Assembly: GCF_018323885.1 (NCBI RefSeq)
Contig: NZ_AP024585.1
Coordinates: forward strand, 2,852,001-2,916,000
Reading direction: 5' to 3'
From: Citrobacter amalonaticus
GTDB lineage: Bacteria; Pseudomonadota; Gammaproteobacteria; Enterobacterales; Enterobacteriaceae
DNA: 64,000 nt
Shown here: piece after piece, positions 22,160 through 32,402 of the stretch
How positions within the stretch are numbered: the first letter of the stretch is position 1
Layout of the letters: the number at the start of each line of letters is the position of its first letter
Notes under the pieces: model-generated
Databases searched by the model: none
Seen by the model: the letters and a program-made list of their open reading frames with translations, nothing else
What the model was told of the DNA's origin: nothing
Made by a program: the position numbers and the translations under genes

Positions 22160-22180
22160 GTTTCACATTCCGGTGACATA
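22160..22180 (-). promoter_or_regulatory. possible PhoB box upstream of amn
   Basis: On the minus strand two TGTCA-like words (TGTCACCGGAA-TGTGAAAC) are repeated with the 11-bp period of a PhoB box. amn is known as a Pho-regulon member in E. coli. The match is imperfect in the second half. Confidence 0.4.
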
Positions 22181-22221
22181 CTATCGGGTGAGCAGTACAC
22201 CTGTAGAACAAGGAGACACAG

Positions 22222-23676
22222 ATGAAGAGTAAGGGCTCCAGCCTGACGCCTGCACAAGCGCTGGAAAAACTTGATGCACTCTACGAGCAGTCGGTTCAGG
22301 CGCTACGCAGTGCCATTGGCAAGTACATTGAAACGGGGGAACTTCCCGATCTCACCGCCCGGAGTAAAGGTCTTTTTGTTTATCCATCGCTTTCTGTTAC
22401 CTGGGATGGCAATGCCACCAATCCCCCGAAAACCCGTGCTTATGGGCGTTTTACTCATGCAGGTTGCTATACCACGACCATCACTCGTCCGGGACTGTTC
22501 CGCCCCTATCTGGAAGAACAGCTCACGCTGTTGTATCAGGATTACGACGCGCAGATCACCGTCGAGCCATCACAGCATGAGATCCCCTATCCGTACGTGA
22601 TTGACGGTTCTGAGCTCACACTTGACCGCTCAATGAGCGCTGGGCTAACCCGCCATTTCCCAACCACCGAACTGGCGCAAATTGGTGATGAAACCGCAGA
22701 TGGCATCTATCATCCCGTAGAGTATTCTCCCCTGTCGCACTTTGACGCACGACGGGTCGATTTCTCACTCGCCCGGTTACGTCACTATACCGGCACGCCG
22801 GTGGAACATTTTCAGCCGTTCGTGTTGTTCACCAACTACACCCGCTATGTGGATGAGTTTGTGCGCTGGGGATGCAGTCAAATTCTCGATCCGGACAGCC
22901 CATATATTGCGCTTTCCTGCGCCGGAGGCATCTGGATCACCGCTGAAACGGAAGCGCCCGAAGAAGCCATTTCCGATCTGGCCTGGAAGAAACACCAGAT
23001 GCCCGCCTGGCATCTGATCACTGCCGACGGTCAGGGGATCACGCTGGTAAATATTGGCGTAGGCCCGTCTAACGCCAAAACAATTTGCGACCATCTGGCG
23101 GTTCTGCGCCCTGATGTCTGGTTGATGATTGGTCACTGCGGCGGCCTGCGTGAAAGCCAGGCGATTGGCGATTATGTGCTTGCCCATGCCTATCTGCGAG
23201 ATGATCAGGTGCTGGATGCGGTACTGCCGCCGGATATCCCGATTCCTAGCATTGCAGAGGTACAGCGCGCCCTGTATGACGCAACGAAGATGGTCAGCGG
23301 CATGCCCGGTGAAGAAGTCAAACAGCGTCTGCGTACCGGAACGGTGGTGACCACCTCCGATCGCAACTGGGAATTGCGTTACTCCGCCTCTGCGCTACGT
23401 TTTAACCTGAGTCGCGCCGTGGCAATTGATATGGAAAGCGCCACCATCGCCGCACAAGGTTACCGTTTCCGAGTGCCCTATGGCACCTTGTTGTGCGTTT
23501 CGGATAAACCGCTGCACGGTGAGATCAAACTGCCCGGTCAGGCAAACCGTTTCTACGAGGGGGCCATTTCCGAACACCTGCAGATTGGTATTCGCGCCAT
23601 TGACCTGCTGCGTGCTGAAGGCGACCGTCTGCACTCCCGCAAACTGCGCACCTTCAACGAGCCACCATTCCGTTAA
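22222..23676 (+). CDS. amn: Amn, AMP nucleosidase
   Basis: This 484-aa enzyme hydrolyses AMP to adenine and ribose 5-phosphate, which helps set the adenylate pool under phosphate stress. The N-terminal regulatory half (about 1-180) is followed by the nucleoside-phosphorylase-like catalytic domain (LVNIGVGPSNAKTICDHLAVLRPDVWLMIGHCGGL, then the purine-pocket AIDMESATIAAQGYRFRVPYGTLLCVSDKPLHGE). Length and sequence match E. coli Amn. GAACAAGGAGACACAG provides a good ribosome site. The downstream hairpin is shared with the convergent tRNA-Asn. Confidence 0.96.
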   Translation: MKSKGSSLTPAQALEKLDALYEQSVQALRSAIGKYIETGELPDLTARSKGLFVYPSLSVTWDGNATNPPKTRAYGRFTHAGCYTTTITRPGLFRPYLEEQLTLLYQDYDAQITVEPSQHEIPYPYVIDGSELTLDRSMSAGLTRHFPTTELAQIGDETADGIYHPVEYSPLSHFDARRVDFSLARLRHYTGTPVEHFQPFVLFTNYTRYVDEFVRWGCSQILDPDSPYIALSCAGGIWITAETEAPEEAISDLAWKKHQMPAWHLITADGQGITLVNIGVGPSNAKTICDHLAVLRPDVWLMIGHCGGLRESQAIGDYVLAHAYLRDDQVLDAVLPPDIPIPSIAEVQRALYDATKMVSGMPGEEVKQRLRTGTVVTTSDRNWELRYSASALRFNLSRAVAIDMESATIAAQGYRFRVPYGTLLCVSDKPLHGEIKLPGQANRFYEGAISEHLQIGIRAIDLLRAEGDRLHSRKLRTFNEPPFR

Positions 23677-23701
23677 GAAGAACCAGAGGCAGAAAGCAAA
23701 A

Positions 23702-23721
23702 AGCCCGCTAAAAAGCGGGCT
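23702..23721. terminator. shared terminator of amn and tRNA-Asn copy 3
   Basis: AGCCCGCT-AAAA-AGCGGGCT lies between convergent amn (+) and tRNA-Asn (-). The minus strand has the stronger T-run (TTTTTGCTTT). Confidence 0.88.
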
Positions 23722-23731
23722 CTTCAAAATT

Positions 23732-23807
23732 TGGCTCCTCTGACTGGACTCGAACCAGTGACATACGGATTAACAGTCCGCCGTTCTACCGACTGAACTA
23801 CAGAGGA
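23732..23807 (-). tRNA. tRNA-Asn (GTT), copy 3 (inverted)
   Basis: The complement of 23732-23807 is identical to asnT. It is the only copy on the minus strand, so recombination with the other copies would invert or delete the genes between them. It lies between amn and yeeO. Confidence 0.97.
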
Positions 23808-23825
23808 ATCGTGTGAACGGGGCGC

Positions 23826-23854
23826 ATATTAGCGACGCCCACTGCCGTTGTCAA
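23826..23854 (-). promoter_or_regulatory. tRNA-Asn promoter (copy 3)
   Basis: On the minus strand TTGACA (23854-23849) and TAATAT (23831-23826) are 17 bp apart, followed by GCGCC. Confidence 0.85.
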
Positions 23855-23906
23855 AGCCTGAATGCACCATCGCGATCGTTTGTCGAAATATTCCTCATTT
23901 CGTTGT

Positions 23907-25394
23907 TTATTCAGACGCAACGGGGGATTTTGTCAGCTTTTGATGTACCGGGCGCGGGTATTTCCATAGCCAACGTCCGCTAACCATACGCCAGTAAAAC
24001 AGCGCTGCACGTACCGCCCAGTCGAAGAACATTCCCATCCAGACCCCGACAACACCCCAGCCAAGTACAATCCCCAGCGTATAACCAGCAACCACTCGAC
24101 AGCCCCACATTCCCAGCATCGATACCCACATGGCAAAACGTGCATCGCGCGCGCCTTTAAACCCTGAAGGTAAAACCCAGGATGCAGCCCAGATCGGCAT
24201 AAACGCCGCGTTGAGCCAAATCAGGATGACAACCACGTCTTTTACCTCCTGATCGCGGGTGTAAAACGATGCCATCAGCCCGGCAAACGGCGCGCTCAGC
24301 CAGGCGATGGCGGTCAGGCCAATCGTGGAAAGCCAGAACACGTGGCGTAATTGAATCTCTGCCTGGGCAATCTGTCCGTTTCCAAGACGTCTTCCGGTAA
24401 TAATGGTGGATGCCGACCCCAGCGCGTTTCCTGGCAGGTTAATTAGCGCGGCAATGGAGAATGCGATGAAATTACCGGCAATGACGCTGGTGCCCATCCC
24501 GGCGACAAACATCTGCGTTAATAACTTGCCGCCGTTGAACAGTACCGATTCAATGCTGGCCGGGATACCAATCCCCATCACTTCCCAGATAATGGCGAAG
24601 TTCAGCGGTTTAAAATAACTTTTCAGCGGAATGCGCAGCGCCGGGTTAAAGCCAATCATCAGCACCCAGATAATGGCAACCGCGCCAATATAGCGCGAAA
24701 TAGTCAGGCCCAGTCCTGCGCCGACAAAGCCGAGCCCTTGCCAGGAAAAAACTCCGTAAATCAGGATGCTACTGATAATGATATTAAGGATATTCATCCC
24801 ACCATTTATCAGCAGCGGAATTTTCGTATTGCCCGCGCCGCGCAACGCGCCGCTACCAATCAGAGCAATCGCGGCGGCAGGATAACTAAGAACCGTTAAT
24901 TCCAGGTAAGTCAGCGCCAGCGCCTTCACTTCCGCTGTCGCTTCGCCTGCCACTACATTGATAATCTGCGCGCCAAAGTAATGAATCACCGCCGCCAGGA
25001 TCACGGCAAACAGCGTCATAATCACCAGAGATTGCCGGGCCGCAGCACGGGCGCGTCGGCGGTCACGTTTACCGAGGCTAAAGGCCACCACCACCGTCGT
25101 CCCCAGATCGATAGCGGCAAAAAAAGCCATAATTACCATGTTGAAGCTGTCAGCGAGACCGACGCCCGCCATCGCTTCTTTACCCAACCAACTGACCAGA
25201 AACGTACTGAGTACGCCCATCAGCAAAACGCAGGTATTCTCCAGAAAAATAGGCACAGCAAGTGGGGTAATTTCGCGCCAGAAAAGTACCTTATAGCTCT
25301 TGCGTTTGGCATACCAGGGCGTGCGGGTGACGGCCTGACGTAGGGCTGCGGAGACGTTCAAAATGGACCTTAGAGAAGAAAGTTGAAACCTCAT
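23907..25394 (-). CDS. yeeO: YeeO, MATE-family efflux protein
   Basis: This 495-aa inner-membrane transporter of the MATE family is reported in E. coli to export flavins and dipeptides. About 12 membrane segments are visible, with the family start WREITPLAVPIFLENTCVLLMGVLSTFLVSWLG and polar loop GKRDRRRARAAARQS. I chose the ATG at 25394; the frame opens 30 codons earlier at a TTG (25484) without a clear ribosome site. It is a single gene whose end faces the tRNA-Asn promoter. Confidence 0.92.
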   Translation of the reverse strand: MRFQLSSLRSILNVSAALRQAVTRTPWYAKRKSYKVLFWREITPLAVPIFLENTCVLLMGVLSTFLVSWLGKEAMAGVGLADSFNMVIMAFFAAIDLGTTVVVAFSLGKRDRRRARAAARQSLVIMTLFAVILAAVIHYFGAQIINVVAGEATAEVKALALTYLELTVLSYPAAAIALIGSGALRGAGNTKIPLLINGGMNILNIIISSILIYGVFSWQGLGFVGAGLGLTISRYIGAVAIIWVLMIGFNPALRIPLKSYFKPLNFAIIWEVMGIGIPASIESVLFNGGKLLTQMFVAGMGTSVIAGNFIAFSIAALINLPGNALGSASTIITGRRLGNGQIAQAEIQLRHVFWLSTIGLTAIAWLSAPFAGLMASFYTRDQEVKDVVVILIWLNAAFMPIWAASWVLPSGFKGARDARFAMWVSMLGMWGCRVVAGYTLGIVLGWGVVGVWMGMFFDWAVRAALFYWRMVSGRWLWKYPRPVHQKLTKSPVASE

Positions 25395-25510
25395 TTCAAA
25401 TGATGAGGGAGAAACGGAAAAGCTGCAAAGTTTTTTGCCGATTAAATCTCCGCAATTGCAACAAATTGTTGAGAGAAGCGCCAATTAACCGTGCATGTCT
25501 GAAATGGGGT

Positions 25511-25538
25511 TTGACAAAAGATTTTTCGCCGCTAAGAT
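25511..25538 (+). promoter_or_regulatory. tRNA-Asn promoter (copy 4)
   Basis: TTGACA (25511-25516) and TAAGAT (25533-25538) are 16 bp apart. It differs from the other three copies in spacer length and -10 box, so it may be weaker. Confidence 0.75.
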
Positions 25539-25554
25539 AAGCCTCCACAACGAT

Positions 25555-25630
25555 TCCTCTGTAGTTCAGTCGGTAGAACGGCGGACTGTTAATCCGTATG
25601 TCACTGGTTCGAGTCCAGTCAGAGGAGCCA
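25555..25630 (+). tRNA. tRNA-Asn (GTT), copy 4
   Basis: The sequence is identical to asnT over 76 nt. It lies between yeeO and erfK, the asnV-type position in E. coli. asn tRNA genes of this cluster are known insertion sites for high-pathogenicity islands, but all four copies here are unoccupied. Confidence 0.97.
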
Positions 25631-25638
25631 GATTTAAG

Positions 25639-25660
25639 AAGCCCGCTTTTTAGCGGGCTT
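25639..25660 (+). terminator. terminator of tRNA-Asn copy 4
   Basis: AAGCCCGCT-TTTT-AGCGGGCTT followed by TTTGCTTTT. On the other strand it lies just beyond the erfK stop and may serve it too. Confidence 0.9.
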
Positions 25661-25690
25661 TTTGCTTTTCAGAACACCATCCCGGCGTCA

Positions 25691-26623
25691 TTAAATGCGA
25701 GTTTGTCCGTGGCTGATGTTGACGGGCATCCCCGAACGGCGTTCGAGCGCTTCGCTGACACGGTTCGTATCCACACCCTCAGCGCTCATAAAGCTACGCA
25801 TCACAGGTGTGATCGGCAGCGGGACTTTTCTGTCAGATTCATATTCCGCGCGGTTGCGGGACAGTGGTTCATGCACTTCTATCCAGCGGCTACCGTCAGG
25901 TTCCGTCGTGGTTTTCACCGGCTGATCGATAATCTGCACGCGGGTGCCGACGGGCACGTTCTGGAAAAGATGTTCGATATCATCATTGCGTAAACGAATG
26001 CAGCCCTGGCTCACGCGCAGACCAATGCCGAAATTTGCGTTGGTGCCATGAATAGCGTACAGCTTGCCGATATAGATGGCGTACAGCCCCATCGGGTTAT
26101 CCGGCCCCGCAGGAACGAAGGCGGGCAGGCTTTCTCCTCTGCTTGCGTATTCACGGCGGGTATTCGCCGTCGGCGTCCAGCTCGGCGCCTCTTGCTTACG
26201 CTCGACTCTCGTCACCCAGTTACGCGGCGTTTCTCGTCCTGCCTGGCCAATACCAATCGGGAAAATCTCAACCGTGTTGCTGCCGTTTGGATAGTAGTAA
26301 AGACGCATCTCTGCCACGTTCACAACAATGCCCTGACGAACGGTAGCAGGCAGAATGATTTGCTGCGGCACAATCAGCGTTGAACCCGACTTCGGAAGGA
26401 ACACATCCACATCCGGATTCGCTTCCAGCATATTACTCAGCCCCTGCCCATACTGAGCGGCAAATGCTTCAAGCGGTTGCGTATTCTTGTCGGGAACGGT
26501 AATCGTCAGCGGATTTCCAACCAGACGACTTCCTTCAGGTGGCAGTGGATAGCTGACAGCCAGCGCGCTCTGGCTTGCAAGCAGCATAAATAATGAACAA
26601 AACAATTTTACACGAGGCAACAT
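25691..26623 (-). CDS. erfK: ErfK (LdtA), L,D-transpeptidase
   Basis: This 310-aa periplasmic enzyme attaches Braun lipoprotein to meso-diaminopimelate in peptidoglycan. Residues about 1-23 are a signal peptide ([17 protein letters not shown]). A LysM-like segment follows ([23 protein letters not shown]...), then the YkuD domain with the catalytic motif [20 protein letters not shown], Cys as nucleophile. The ATG at 26623 gives the known family length; the frame opens 11 codons earlier. It is divergent from nothing and convergent with a tRNA-Asn. Confidence 0.95.
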   Translation of the reverse strand: MLPRVKLFCSLFMLLASQSALAVSYPLPPEGSRLVGNPLTITVPDKNTQPLEAFAAQYGQGLSNMLEANPDVDVFLPKSGSTLIVPQQIILPATVRQGIVVNVAEMRLYYYPNGSNTVEIFPIGIGQAGRETPRNWVTRVERKQEAPSWTPTANTRREYASRGESLPAFVPAGPDNPMGLYAIYIGKLYAIHGTNANFGIGLRVSQGCIRLRNDDIEHLFQNVPVGTRVQIIDQPVKTTTEPDGSRWIEVHEPLSRNRAEYESDRKVPLPITPVMRSFMSAEGVDTNRVSEALERRSGMPVNISHGQTRI

Positions 26624-26742
26624 TTCCCTTTCCTCAGTCGCGGCAGATGTGGGCAAATTATAGCGTTTTTAAAGGCGATTAACCTCTTCTCTCACGCTGA
26701 CCAGCAAACTGCGCGGTTTACCGGCCAGGCAAGGTCACTTTA

Positions 26743-27807
26743 TTACGCTTCTTTGCCATCCGGCAGCACGATATTGCTGGCCGCCAGTTCTCCCATGTTG
26801 CTGTACATCGCGCAGGCCGCTTCCACAATCGGCATCGCCAGTGCAGCACCGCTCCCCTCCCCCAGGCGCATTCCCATGTTGAGATAAGGTTCGAGCTCCA
26901 GGTGCTCCAGCGCAATCCGTGCGCCCTTTTCGGCGGAGAAATGTGATGGGATCAGATACGGTTTGATCTCCGGCGCAATCTGACAGGCGGCCAGCGCAGC
27001 GGAATAGGACAGGAAGCCATCCAGCAACACCGGTAAACCGCAGGACGCGGCGCCCATGATAACTCCCGCCATGCCCACCAGGTCAAATCCACCGACTTTC
27101 GCCAGCACATCCACCCCATCATGCGGATTGGGCTGGTTGACGGCAATCGCCCGGCGAACCACCTCCACTTTATTGCCTACACGGGAAAGCGGCAGGTTAG
27201 CGCCAATTCCCACCACCGCTTCAGCCTCACTGCCTGTCAGGACGCTAACAATCGCCGCAGCAGGCGTGGTATTCGCCATCCCCAACTCGCCAACGCCAAA
27301 CAGCGTCACGCCGCGCTGCGCCTGTTCGCGTGTGTAGCGAATGACTTCCAGCAGTAGCTCTTCCGCCTGCGTACGGCTCATCGCAGGGCCAGTGGCGATG
27401 TTTCCACACCCACGTGCGACGCGCATGTTCACTACGCCGGGGATGAGTTCAGCATCAATCCCCACGTCGATCACATGAACCTTTGCACCGGCATGAGCGG
27501 CAAGCACACAAACGCCCGTCGTGCCGCGCGTCATATTTGCCGCCTGAATGGCGGTCACCACTTTAGGCGAAACGGCAACCCCTTCATCCCAGACACCGTG
27601 ATCGGCGCACATCACCAGTATCGCTTTTTCACCGACACGCGGTACACCGTGTAGACCTGGCATACCGGCCAGCTGTACCGCCAGCGCCTCCAGCCGACCC
27701 AGGCTACCGGGCGGTTTAAGCAGGCCATCAATATGCTGTTGCGCGCGTGTCATCGCGCCACGGTCTGGCGGCGGAATTTCGCGGAGTAAAGAGGTTAACG
27801 TTTGCAT
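26743..27807 (-). CDS. cobT: CobT, nicotinate-nucleotide:DMB phosphoribosyltransferase
   Basis: This 354-aa enzyme makes alpha-ribazole phosphate from dimethylbenzimidazole and nicotinate mononucleotide for the lower ligand of B12. The family start [13 protein letters not shown], the long glycine-rich core ([35 protein letters not shown]) and the C-terminal [13 protein letters not shown] with the catalytic Glu are seen. I use the ATG at 27807, which matches the family start. It is the last gene of the cob operon, 25 bases after cobS. Confidence 0.96.
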   Translation of the reverse strand: MQTLTSLLREIPPPDRGAMTRAQQHIDGLLKPPGSLGRLEALAVQLAGMPGLHGVPRVGEKAILVMCADHGVWDEGVAVSPKVVTAIQAANMTRGTTGVCVLAAHAGAKVHVIDVGIDAELIPGVVNMRVARGCGNIATGPAMSRTQAEELLLEVIRYTREQAQRGVTLFGVGELGMANTTPAAAIVSVLTGSEAEAVVGIGANLPLSRVGNKVEVVRRAIAVNQPNPHDGVDVLAKVGGFDLVGMAGVIMGAASCGLPVLLDGFLSYSAALAACQIAPEIKPYLIPSHFSAEKGARIALEHLELEPYLNMGMRLGEGSGAALAMPIVEAACAMYSNMGELAASNIVLPDGKEA

Positions 27808-27832
27808 ATGCGTTCTCATTGTGTTGGCTGAC

Positions 27833-28576
27833 TCACAGCAGAGCCAGCAGGAATATCAACTCGCCAAGTTCTATTGCCGCACCCAGCGTATCGCCGGTTT
27901 GCCCACCCAACGTCCGTTTTAACAGTTGTCCCAGCAGGAAGACAGACACCATCGTCACGACCAGTGCCGCCACCCCCTGCATTCCAGGCAACAGAACCGC
28001 CGCCAGAATCGCGGCCAGACCAAGGGTAAAACAGGTTTGCGTCCCGGTGACATGACCGATAAACACGTTGCCTAATCCCTCTTCACGGGCGTAGCGGTGG
28101 CGATACATCAACAACACGGCTGTCCCACGCCCAACGGCACAGGCGGCTGCCAGCGCGGCCAGCACAGGAGTGCCGCGTAGCGACAGTTCACTGATCACCA
28201 GCACTTTCGCCAGCAAGACAAAAATGAGCGCCAGACCGCCGTGCGTTCCCAGTCGGCTGTCGCGCATAATCTCCAGCATACGTTCGCGGCTGCGGGCGGA
28301 GAAAACGCCATCGCAGGTATCAGCCAGACCGTCGAGGTGAAAGCCCCCGGTCATCAGCGCCAGCGCTAACACGGTAAAGAGCGCCGCCAGTGGTGCGCCG
28401 CACCAGGACTGAAAGAGCATAAACACCAGCCCACTCAACGCGCCGAGTAGCAGACCGATGAGCGGGAAAGTCACAATACCGCGAGAATACTGATCGAATT
28501 CCAGTCCCTGCGACCAGCGACCCGGAACGGGCAAACGCGTAATAAAAGAGAGCATTGCCCAGAACAACTTACTCAT
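27833..28576 (-). CDS. cobS: CobS, cobalamin-5'-phosphate synthase
   Basis: This 247-aa integral membrane enzyme joins adenosylcobinamide-GDP with alpha-ribazole phosphate. It has about six membrane segments and the conserved acidic motif [37 protein letters not shown] that binds metal and substrate. Its length equals Salmonella CobS. Its ATG overlaps the cobU stop by four bases. It acts with cobU and cobT in nucleotide-loop assembly. Confidence 0.96.
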   Translation of the reverse strand: MSKLFWAMLSFITRLPVPGRWSQGLEFDQYSRGIVTFPLIGLLLGALSGLVFMLFQSWCGAPLAALFTVLALALMTGGFHLDGLADTCDGVFSARSRERMLEIMRDSRLGTHGGLALIFVLLAKVLVISELSLRGTPVLAALAAACAVGRGTAVLLMYRHRYAREEGLGNVFIGHVTGTQTCFTLGLAAILAAVLLPGMQGVAALVVTMVSVFLLGQLLKRTLGGQTGDTLGAAIELGELIFLLALL

Positions 28577-29118
28577 TTAATTTTGACTCCAATACCAGAT
28601 ACCACCAGCCAGACCTCATCCGCCGCTGCCGCCAGACGCTGATTCACACGCCCGGCGATATCCCGAAAGTGCCGCGCCAGACGGTTTTCCGGCACGATCC
28701 CCATCCCGACTTCGTTGGTCACTAGCACCACCCTGGCCGGACATCGCTGACAGGCCGCGATCAGCGTCTGGATCTCCGCCTCAATCGCCGTTTCCAGCGC
28801 GGCGTAATCCCAGCTATCGGGGTCACTGTCGCCGCCCAAAGCAAACAGCAGGTTAGTGACCATCGTGGTGATGCACTCCAGTAGAATGGCTTCATCCGGC
28901 GCGTTATCCGCAGTGATCAGCGCATCAAGATGCTGCCAGCGCTCGGCGGTACGCCAGTGCGCTGGACGTCCATCACGATGATGCTGAATGCGCGCTGCCA
29001 TTTCGTCATCAAAAATCTGCGATGTCGCGATGTACAGCACCTGCGGGAAATCAGCGATCAGGGCTTCGGCATGACGACTCTTACCGCTGCGTGCGCCGCC
29101 AGTGACCAGAATCATCAT
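28573..29118 (-). CDS. cobU: CobU, adenosylcobinamide kinase/guanylyltransferase
   Basis: This 181-aa bifunctional enzyme phosphorylates adenosylcobinamide and then adds GMP. The P-loop [12 protein letters not shown] is at the N-terminus, HHRDGRP contains the guanylylated His region and the C-terminal [28 protein letters not shown] is conserved. The first of two adjacent ATGs gives the family start MMILVTGG. It overlaps cbiP by four bases. Confidence 0.97.
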   Translation of the reverse strand: MMILVTGGARSGKSRHAEALIADFPQVLYIATSQIFDDEMAARIQHHRDGRPAHWRTAERWQHLDALITADNAPDEAILLECITTMVTNLLFALGGDSDPDSWDYAALETAIEAEIQTLIAACQRCPARVVLVTNEVGMGIVPENRLARHFRDIAGRVNQRLAAAADEVWLVVSGIGVKIK

Positions 29119-30635
29119 ACTGACTCCCGATGTTGCTGCATGATGGTATAAATTTTCTCAATATCGATGTGTTGCCGCATCGCATCCGCCAGCAGATCAA
29201 ACTGCTGCGATTTATATTGCGCGTATTGGAAGGTGGGATCCAGGGGAGTCAGCCCCTTACGCACGCGCAGGCCATTGACCAGCGCTCGCGTAAAATCATC
29301 ACTGTCGAACAAGCCATGCAGATAAGTCCCAAACGCTCGTCCGTCGGCAGTGACGGCACCATCCGCGACGTTTTCGCCGTGCTTCTGCAGTTGCATCACC
29401 GACTGGCAATCGCCGTTCAGCGTCGTTTCGCCCATGTGAATTTCATAACCGCGCACTGGCAACCCGGACGCGGCAGACAACCAGTCCGGCAATGTCGACG
29501 ACATCGTCGCCGTTACCTGGGTCGTGGTTTTCCGCTGGGCAAAATGCGTTACCGTATCGAGCAGCCCCAGACCCGGTAGCGTTCCCAGCCCTGACTCGAC
29601 CTCATCGATAATGGTTTCGCCCAACATCTGGTAGCCACCACAGATCCCGCCAATGGGGATGTTTTGTTGGTGCGCCTGCAATACCGCGTGGGCCATGCCG
29701 CTTTCACGTAGCCACACCAGATCGCCGAGCGTATTTTTACTGCCCGGCAGGATCACCAGGTCAACGTCCGCCAGTTCTTGCGGATGACGCACATAGCGCA
29801 CGCGCACATCGGGCTGCGCGGCCAGCGCGTTAAAATCGGTGAAATTGGAGATATGCGGGATCTGCACCACGGCAATGTTGATGTCGCGTTTTTCCGTGCG
29901 CAGGTATTTCCCTTTTTGCAGCGCCACGCCATCTTCATCTTCGAGATCGACATCCAGCCACGGCATCACGCCCAGCACGGGAACGCCGGTCAGGCTTTCA
30001 ATCTGCTCAATACCGGGATTAAGCAACGCCACATCACCACGAAACTTATTGATGATCACCCCTTTCACCCGCGCACGCTCGTGTTCATGCAGCAGCGCCA
30101 GCGTACCGTAGATTGAGGCAAACACCCCGCCGCGATCGATATCGGCGACCAGGATCACCGGGCATTGCGCCATCTCGGCCATCCCCATATTGACGATGTC
30201 GCGGTCACGCAGGTTGATCTCCGCCGGACTACCCGCCCCTTCCAGCACCAGTACATCAAACTCCTGCGCCAGACTGGTGTAAACGGAAAGGATCTGCTCG
30301 CGCAGACGCGGCTTGTATTCGTGATAGCTGACCGCATCCATATCGGTCGCCACCTGTCCCATCAGCACCACCTGCGCCTTGCGATCGCTGGTCGGTTTCA
30401 ACAGCACCGGATTCATGCGGACATCTGGCACAATGCCCGCCGCTTCGGCCTGGAAAATCTGCGCGCGGCCCATCTCTTTCCCCTCCGGCGTGATGCCGGA
30501 GTTGAGCGCCATATTCTGCGACTTAAACGGTGCGGTCCGCCGACCATCCTGATAAAAAATGCGGCACAGTCCCGCCACCAGAACACTCTTGCCGACGTCA
30601 GACGCCGTTCCCTGCAACATAATGGCCTGCGTCAT
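29115..30635 (-). CDS. cbiP: CbiP, adenosylcobyric acid synthase
   Basis: This 506-aa amidotransferase amidates side chains b, d, e and g of adenosylcobyrinic acid diamide with glutamine and ATP. The N-terminal ATP-binding domain ([20 protein letters not shown], then [15 protein letters not shown]) is followed by the class I glutaminase-like domain with [11 protein letters not shown] carrying the nucleophilic Cys. The ATG at 30635 gives the family length; the frame runs 11 codons further up. It overlaps cbiO by four bases. Confidence 0.96.
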   Translation of the reverse strand: MTQAIMLQGTASDVGKSVLVAGLCRIFYQDGRRTAPFKSQNMALNSGITPEGKEMGRAQIFQAEAAGIVPDVRMNPVLLKPTSDRKAQVVLMGQVATDMDAVSYHEYKPRLREQILSVYTSLAQEFDVLVLEGAGSPAEINLRDRDIVNMGMAEMAQCPVILVADIDRGGVFASIYGTLALLHEHERARVKGVIINKFRGDVALLNPGIEQIESLTGVPVLGVMPWLDVDLEDEDGVALQKGKYLRTEKRDINIAVVQIPHISNFTDFNALAAQPDVRVRYVRHPQELADVDLVILPGSKNTLGDLVWLRESGMAHAVLQAHQQNIPIGGICGGYQMLGETIIDEVESGLGTLPGLGLLDTVTHFAQRKTTTQVTATMSSTLPDWLSAASGLPVRGYEIHMGETTLNGDCQSVMQLQKHGENVADGAVTADGRAFGTYLHGLFDSDDFTRALVNGLRVRKGLTPLDPTFQYAQYKSQQFDLLADAMRQHIDIEKIYTIMQQHRESV

Positions 30636-31447
30636 GACGCCTCCTTGATTGCGCGTTGTCGCATACAACGGAAAAATTCATCTTCGGTTTTGCACAGCGG
30701 CATACCTAGCTCTGCGTGCAGTTTCACCAGCCAGGGTTGCGTTAACCCGGCCTCTTCAATCAGTTCTGTACGGGCAAAAACCTCACCCGGCTCACCGTGC
30801 GCCAGCACTTCGCCATGACGTAAAACGTAGACGGCATTGCTGACTTCATAAATCAGATCAATATCATGGCTGGAGATCACCACGTGATTTCCCTGCGCCA
30901 CAATCCGTTTGATGATGTCGATCATCTGGCTACGTCCTGAAGGATCAAGCCCCGCCGTGGGTTCATCCAGTAACAGGTATTTTGCCCGTAGCACCAGCGC
31001 ACCGGCGATGGCCACCCGCTTCTTTTGTCCGTGGCTTAAGCACTGAATCGGCTGCTGGCGAAAATGTTGCGCATCTACCAGCGTCAACGCTTCGTCGACT
31101 CGTCGGGCAATTTCTCCCTCCTCCACGCCAAGATTGCGCAGGCTGAAGGCGATATCGCTGTCGATATCGGTGTAGAAAATTTGCTGATCGGGATCCTGAA
31201 ACACCGTCGCGACCTGCTGACGCAGCGCCAGCAGGCCACGCTTACTGTAGTCCAGCGGTTTTCCCTGCCACAATACCGCGCCCTGTTGCGGTCGCAGTAA
31301 TCCGCTCAGATTCATAAATAGGGTGGATTTCCCACAGCCGTTGGCTCCCACCAGTCCGGTGACGGCATGCTGTGAAAAATCCAGCGTCAGCCCTTTAAGT
31401 ACATGCGCATCCTGATAACGAAACCAGAGTTCGGTGGTGGCAAGCAT
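30632..31447 (-). CDS. cbiO: CbiO, cobalt transporter ATPase
   Basis: This 271-aa ATP-binding subunit belongs to the CbiMNQO energy-coupling factor that imports Co2+ for B12. Walker A is GANGCGKST, the signature is [15 protein letters not shown], Walker B is [12 protein letters not shown], and the switch His is in [10 protein letters not shown]. It sits on the cytoplasmic face with CbiQ. It begins eight bases after cbiQ. Confidence 0.96.
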   Translation of the reverse strand: MLATTELWFRYQDAHVLKGLTLDFSQHAVTGLVGANGCGKSTLFMNLSGLLRPQQGAVLWQGKPLDYSKRGLLALRQQVATVFQDPDQQIFYTDIDSDIAFSLRNLGVEEGEIARRVDEALTLVDAQHFRQQPIQCLSHGQKKRVAIAGALVLRAKYLLLDEPTAGLDPSGRSQMIDIIKRIVAQGNHVVISSHDIDLIYEVSNAVYVLRHGEVLAHGEPGEVFARTELIEEAGLTQPWLVKLHAELGMPLCKTEDEFFRCMRQRAIKEAS

Positions 31448-31455
31448 GCTTTTCC

Positions 31456-32133
31456 TTACAGGTGAAAATCGCCCTGATACAATTTGATATCTAACGTCGC
31501 CGCCATTTGCTGATAGCGATTCAGCACCCGGGTAAACAAAACGCCCACCAGCATCGCCAGCGAGCGATAGCCAATCGGCAGACTACGATAGCCAAAACGC
31601 AGCGTCTGCGCGCGATGAATCGCCATCGCTTCATCTAACAGAATAAAAATAAAGCGCCAGGTCAGCAGGATCTGTTCCGTCAGCAGACGCGGTATCCGCG
31701 CCCGTTTGAGCAGTAAAATCAGCTGCGGAAATGGCAGGTTAAGCACCAGCCAGAACGTGGCGGCCAGCGCGGCCAGACTCCGCCAGAACGTCTCGTTCGC
31801 GGTGTGCAGCCCAGACGCCGTGACCCCCAGCCAGTAACTGCCAAGCTGAAAACTGACCAACAGCGTTTGTGGGTCGCGGCTGACGCTGAACAGAATCGTC
31901 ACCACCCCCACCACCAGAAAACCAAACGGCAGCGCCATCCAGCGACACCAACGGCGCAGGGAGATGCGCAGCAGCCAGCAGGTCAGCCCGGCAATCAGCG
32001 CCAGCTCGATACCCTGTCCCCAGGCTGGCAGGGTAAACGCCAGAGTCATCAGCAGCAGCCAGAACAGGAACTTACGCTCTGGTGCGACATGAAACCAGCG
32101 GCTCTGATAGCTCAGTCGATCAAGCCCGGTCAT
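31456..32133 (-). CDS. cbiQ: CbiQ, cobalt transporter T component
   Basis: This 225-aa transmembrane subunit (EcfT-like) links CbiO to CbiM/N. About five membrane helices are visible, and a C-terminal region holds the two Ala-Arg-x-like coupling helices (RARIPRLLTEQIL and HRAQTLRFGYRSL). The second of two adjacent ATGs matches the family length. It overlaps the end of cbiN. Confidence 0.93.
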   Translation of the reverse strand: MTGLDRLSYQSRWFHVAPERKFLFWLLLMTLAFTLPAWGQGIELALIAGLTCWLLRISLRRWCRWMALPFGFLVVGVVTILFSVSRDPQTLLVSFQLGSYWLGVTASGLHTANETFWRSLAALAATFWLVLNLPFPQLILLLKRARIPRLLTEQILLTWRFIFILLDEAMAIHRAQTLRFGYRSLPIGYRSLAMLVGVLFTRVLNRYQQMAATLDIKLYQGDFHL

Positions 32134-32401
32134 CACGGCGTTGTCTGCCTTTGGTGTAGCCCAGAATATAGAAAATCACCGCCGCGCCAAGCGAGCCTTG
32201 CAACGTAAACAACAGGCTTTCAATTTCTCCGCTCGCCGGTTCATACAGCGGCTGGAACCACGGCTCATAATGCGGAGCAACCACCTGAATCTGGCTTTCC
32301 GCTTCACCGTCCGAGCCACCGTATTCACCACCGTGATTGATAAAGAACGGCAACACGACCAAAGCAATCACCATGGCTAACAATATCAGCGTCTTTTTCA
32401 T
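32120..32401 (-). CDS. cbiN: CbiN, cobalt transport accessory protein
   Basis: This 93-aa protein has two membrane helices (about residues 4-22 LILLAMVIALVVLPFFI and 65-85 FTLQGSLGAAVIFYILGY) and a periplasmic loop between them (GGEYGGSDGEAESQIQVVAPHY). CbiN assists CbiM in Co2+ loading. Length equals Salmonella CbiN. It starts one base after the cbiM stop codon region. Confidence 0.95.
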   Translation of the reverse strand: MKKTLILLAMVIALVVLPFFINHGGEYGGSDGEAESQIQVVAPHYEPWFQPLYEPASGEIESLLFTLQGSLGAAVIFYILGYTKGRQRRDDRA

Positions 32402-32402
32402 G

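Noticed and set aside
18178-25660. Repeated CCCGCT/AGCGGG hairpins as a mobile element or CRISPR
   Set aside because: They always directly follow a tRNA-Asn gene and are its terminator; no regular spacer array or transposase is present. No CRISPR array is seen anywhere in the window.
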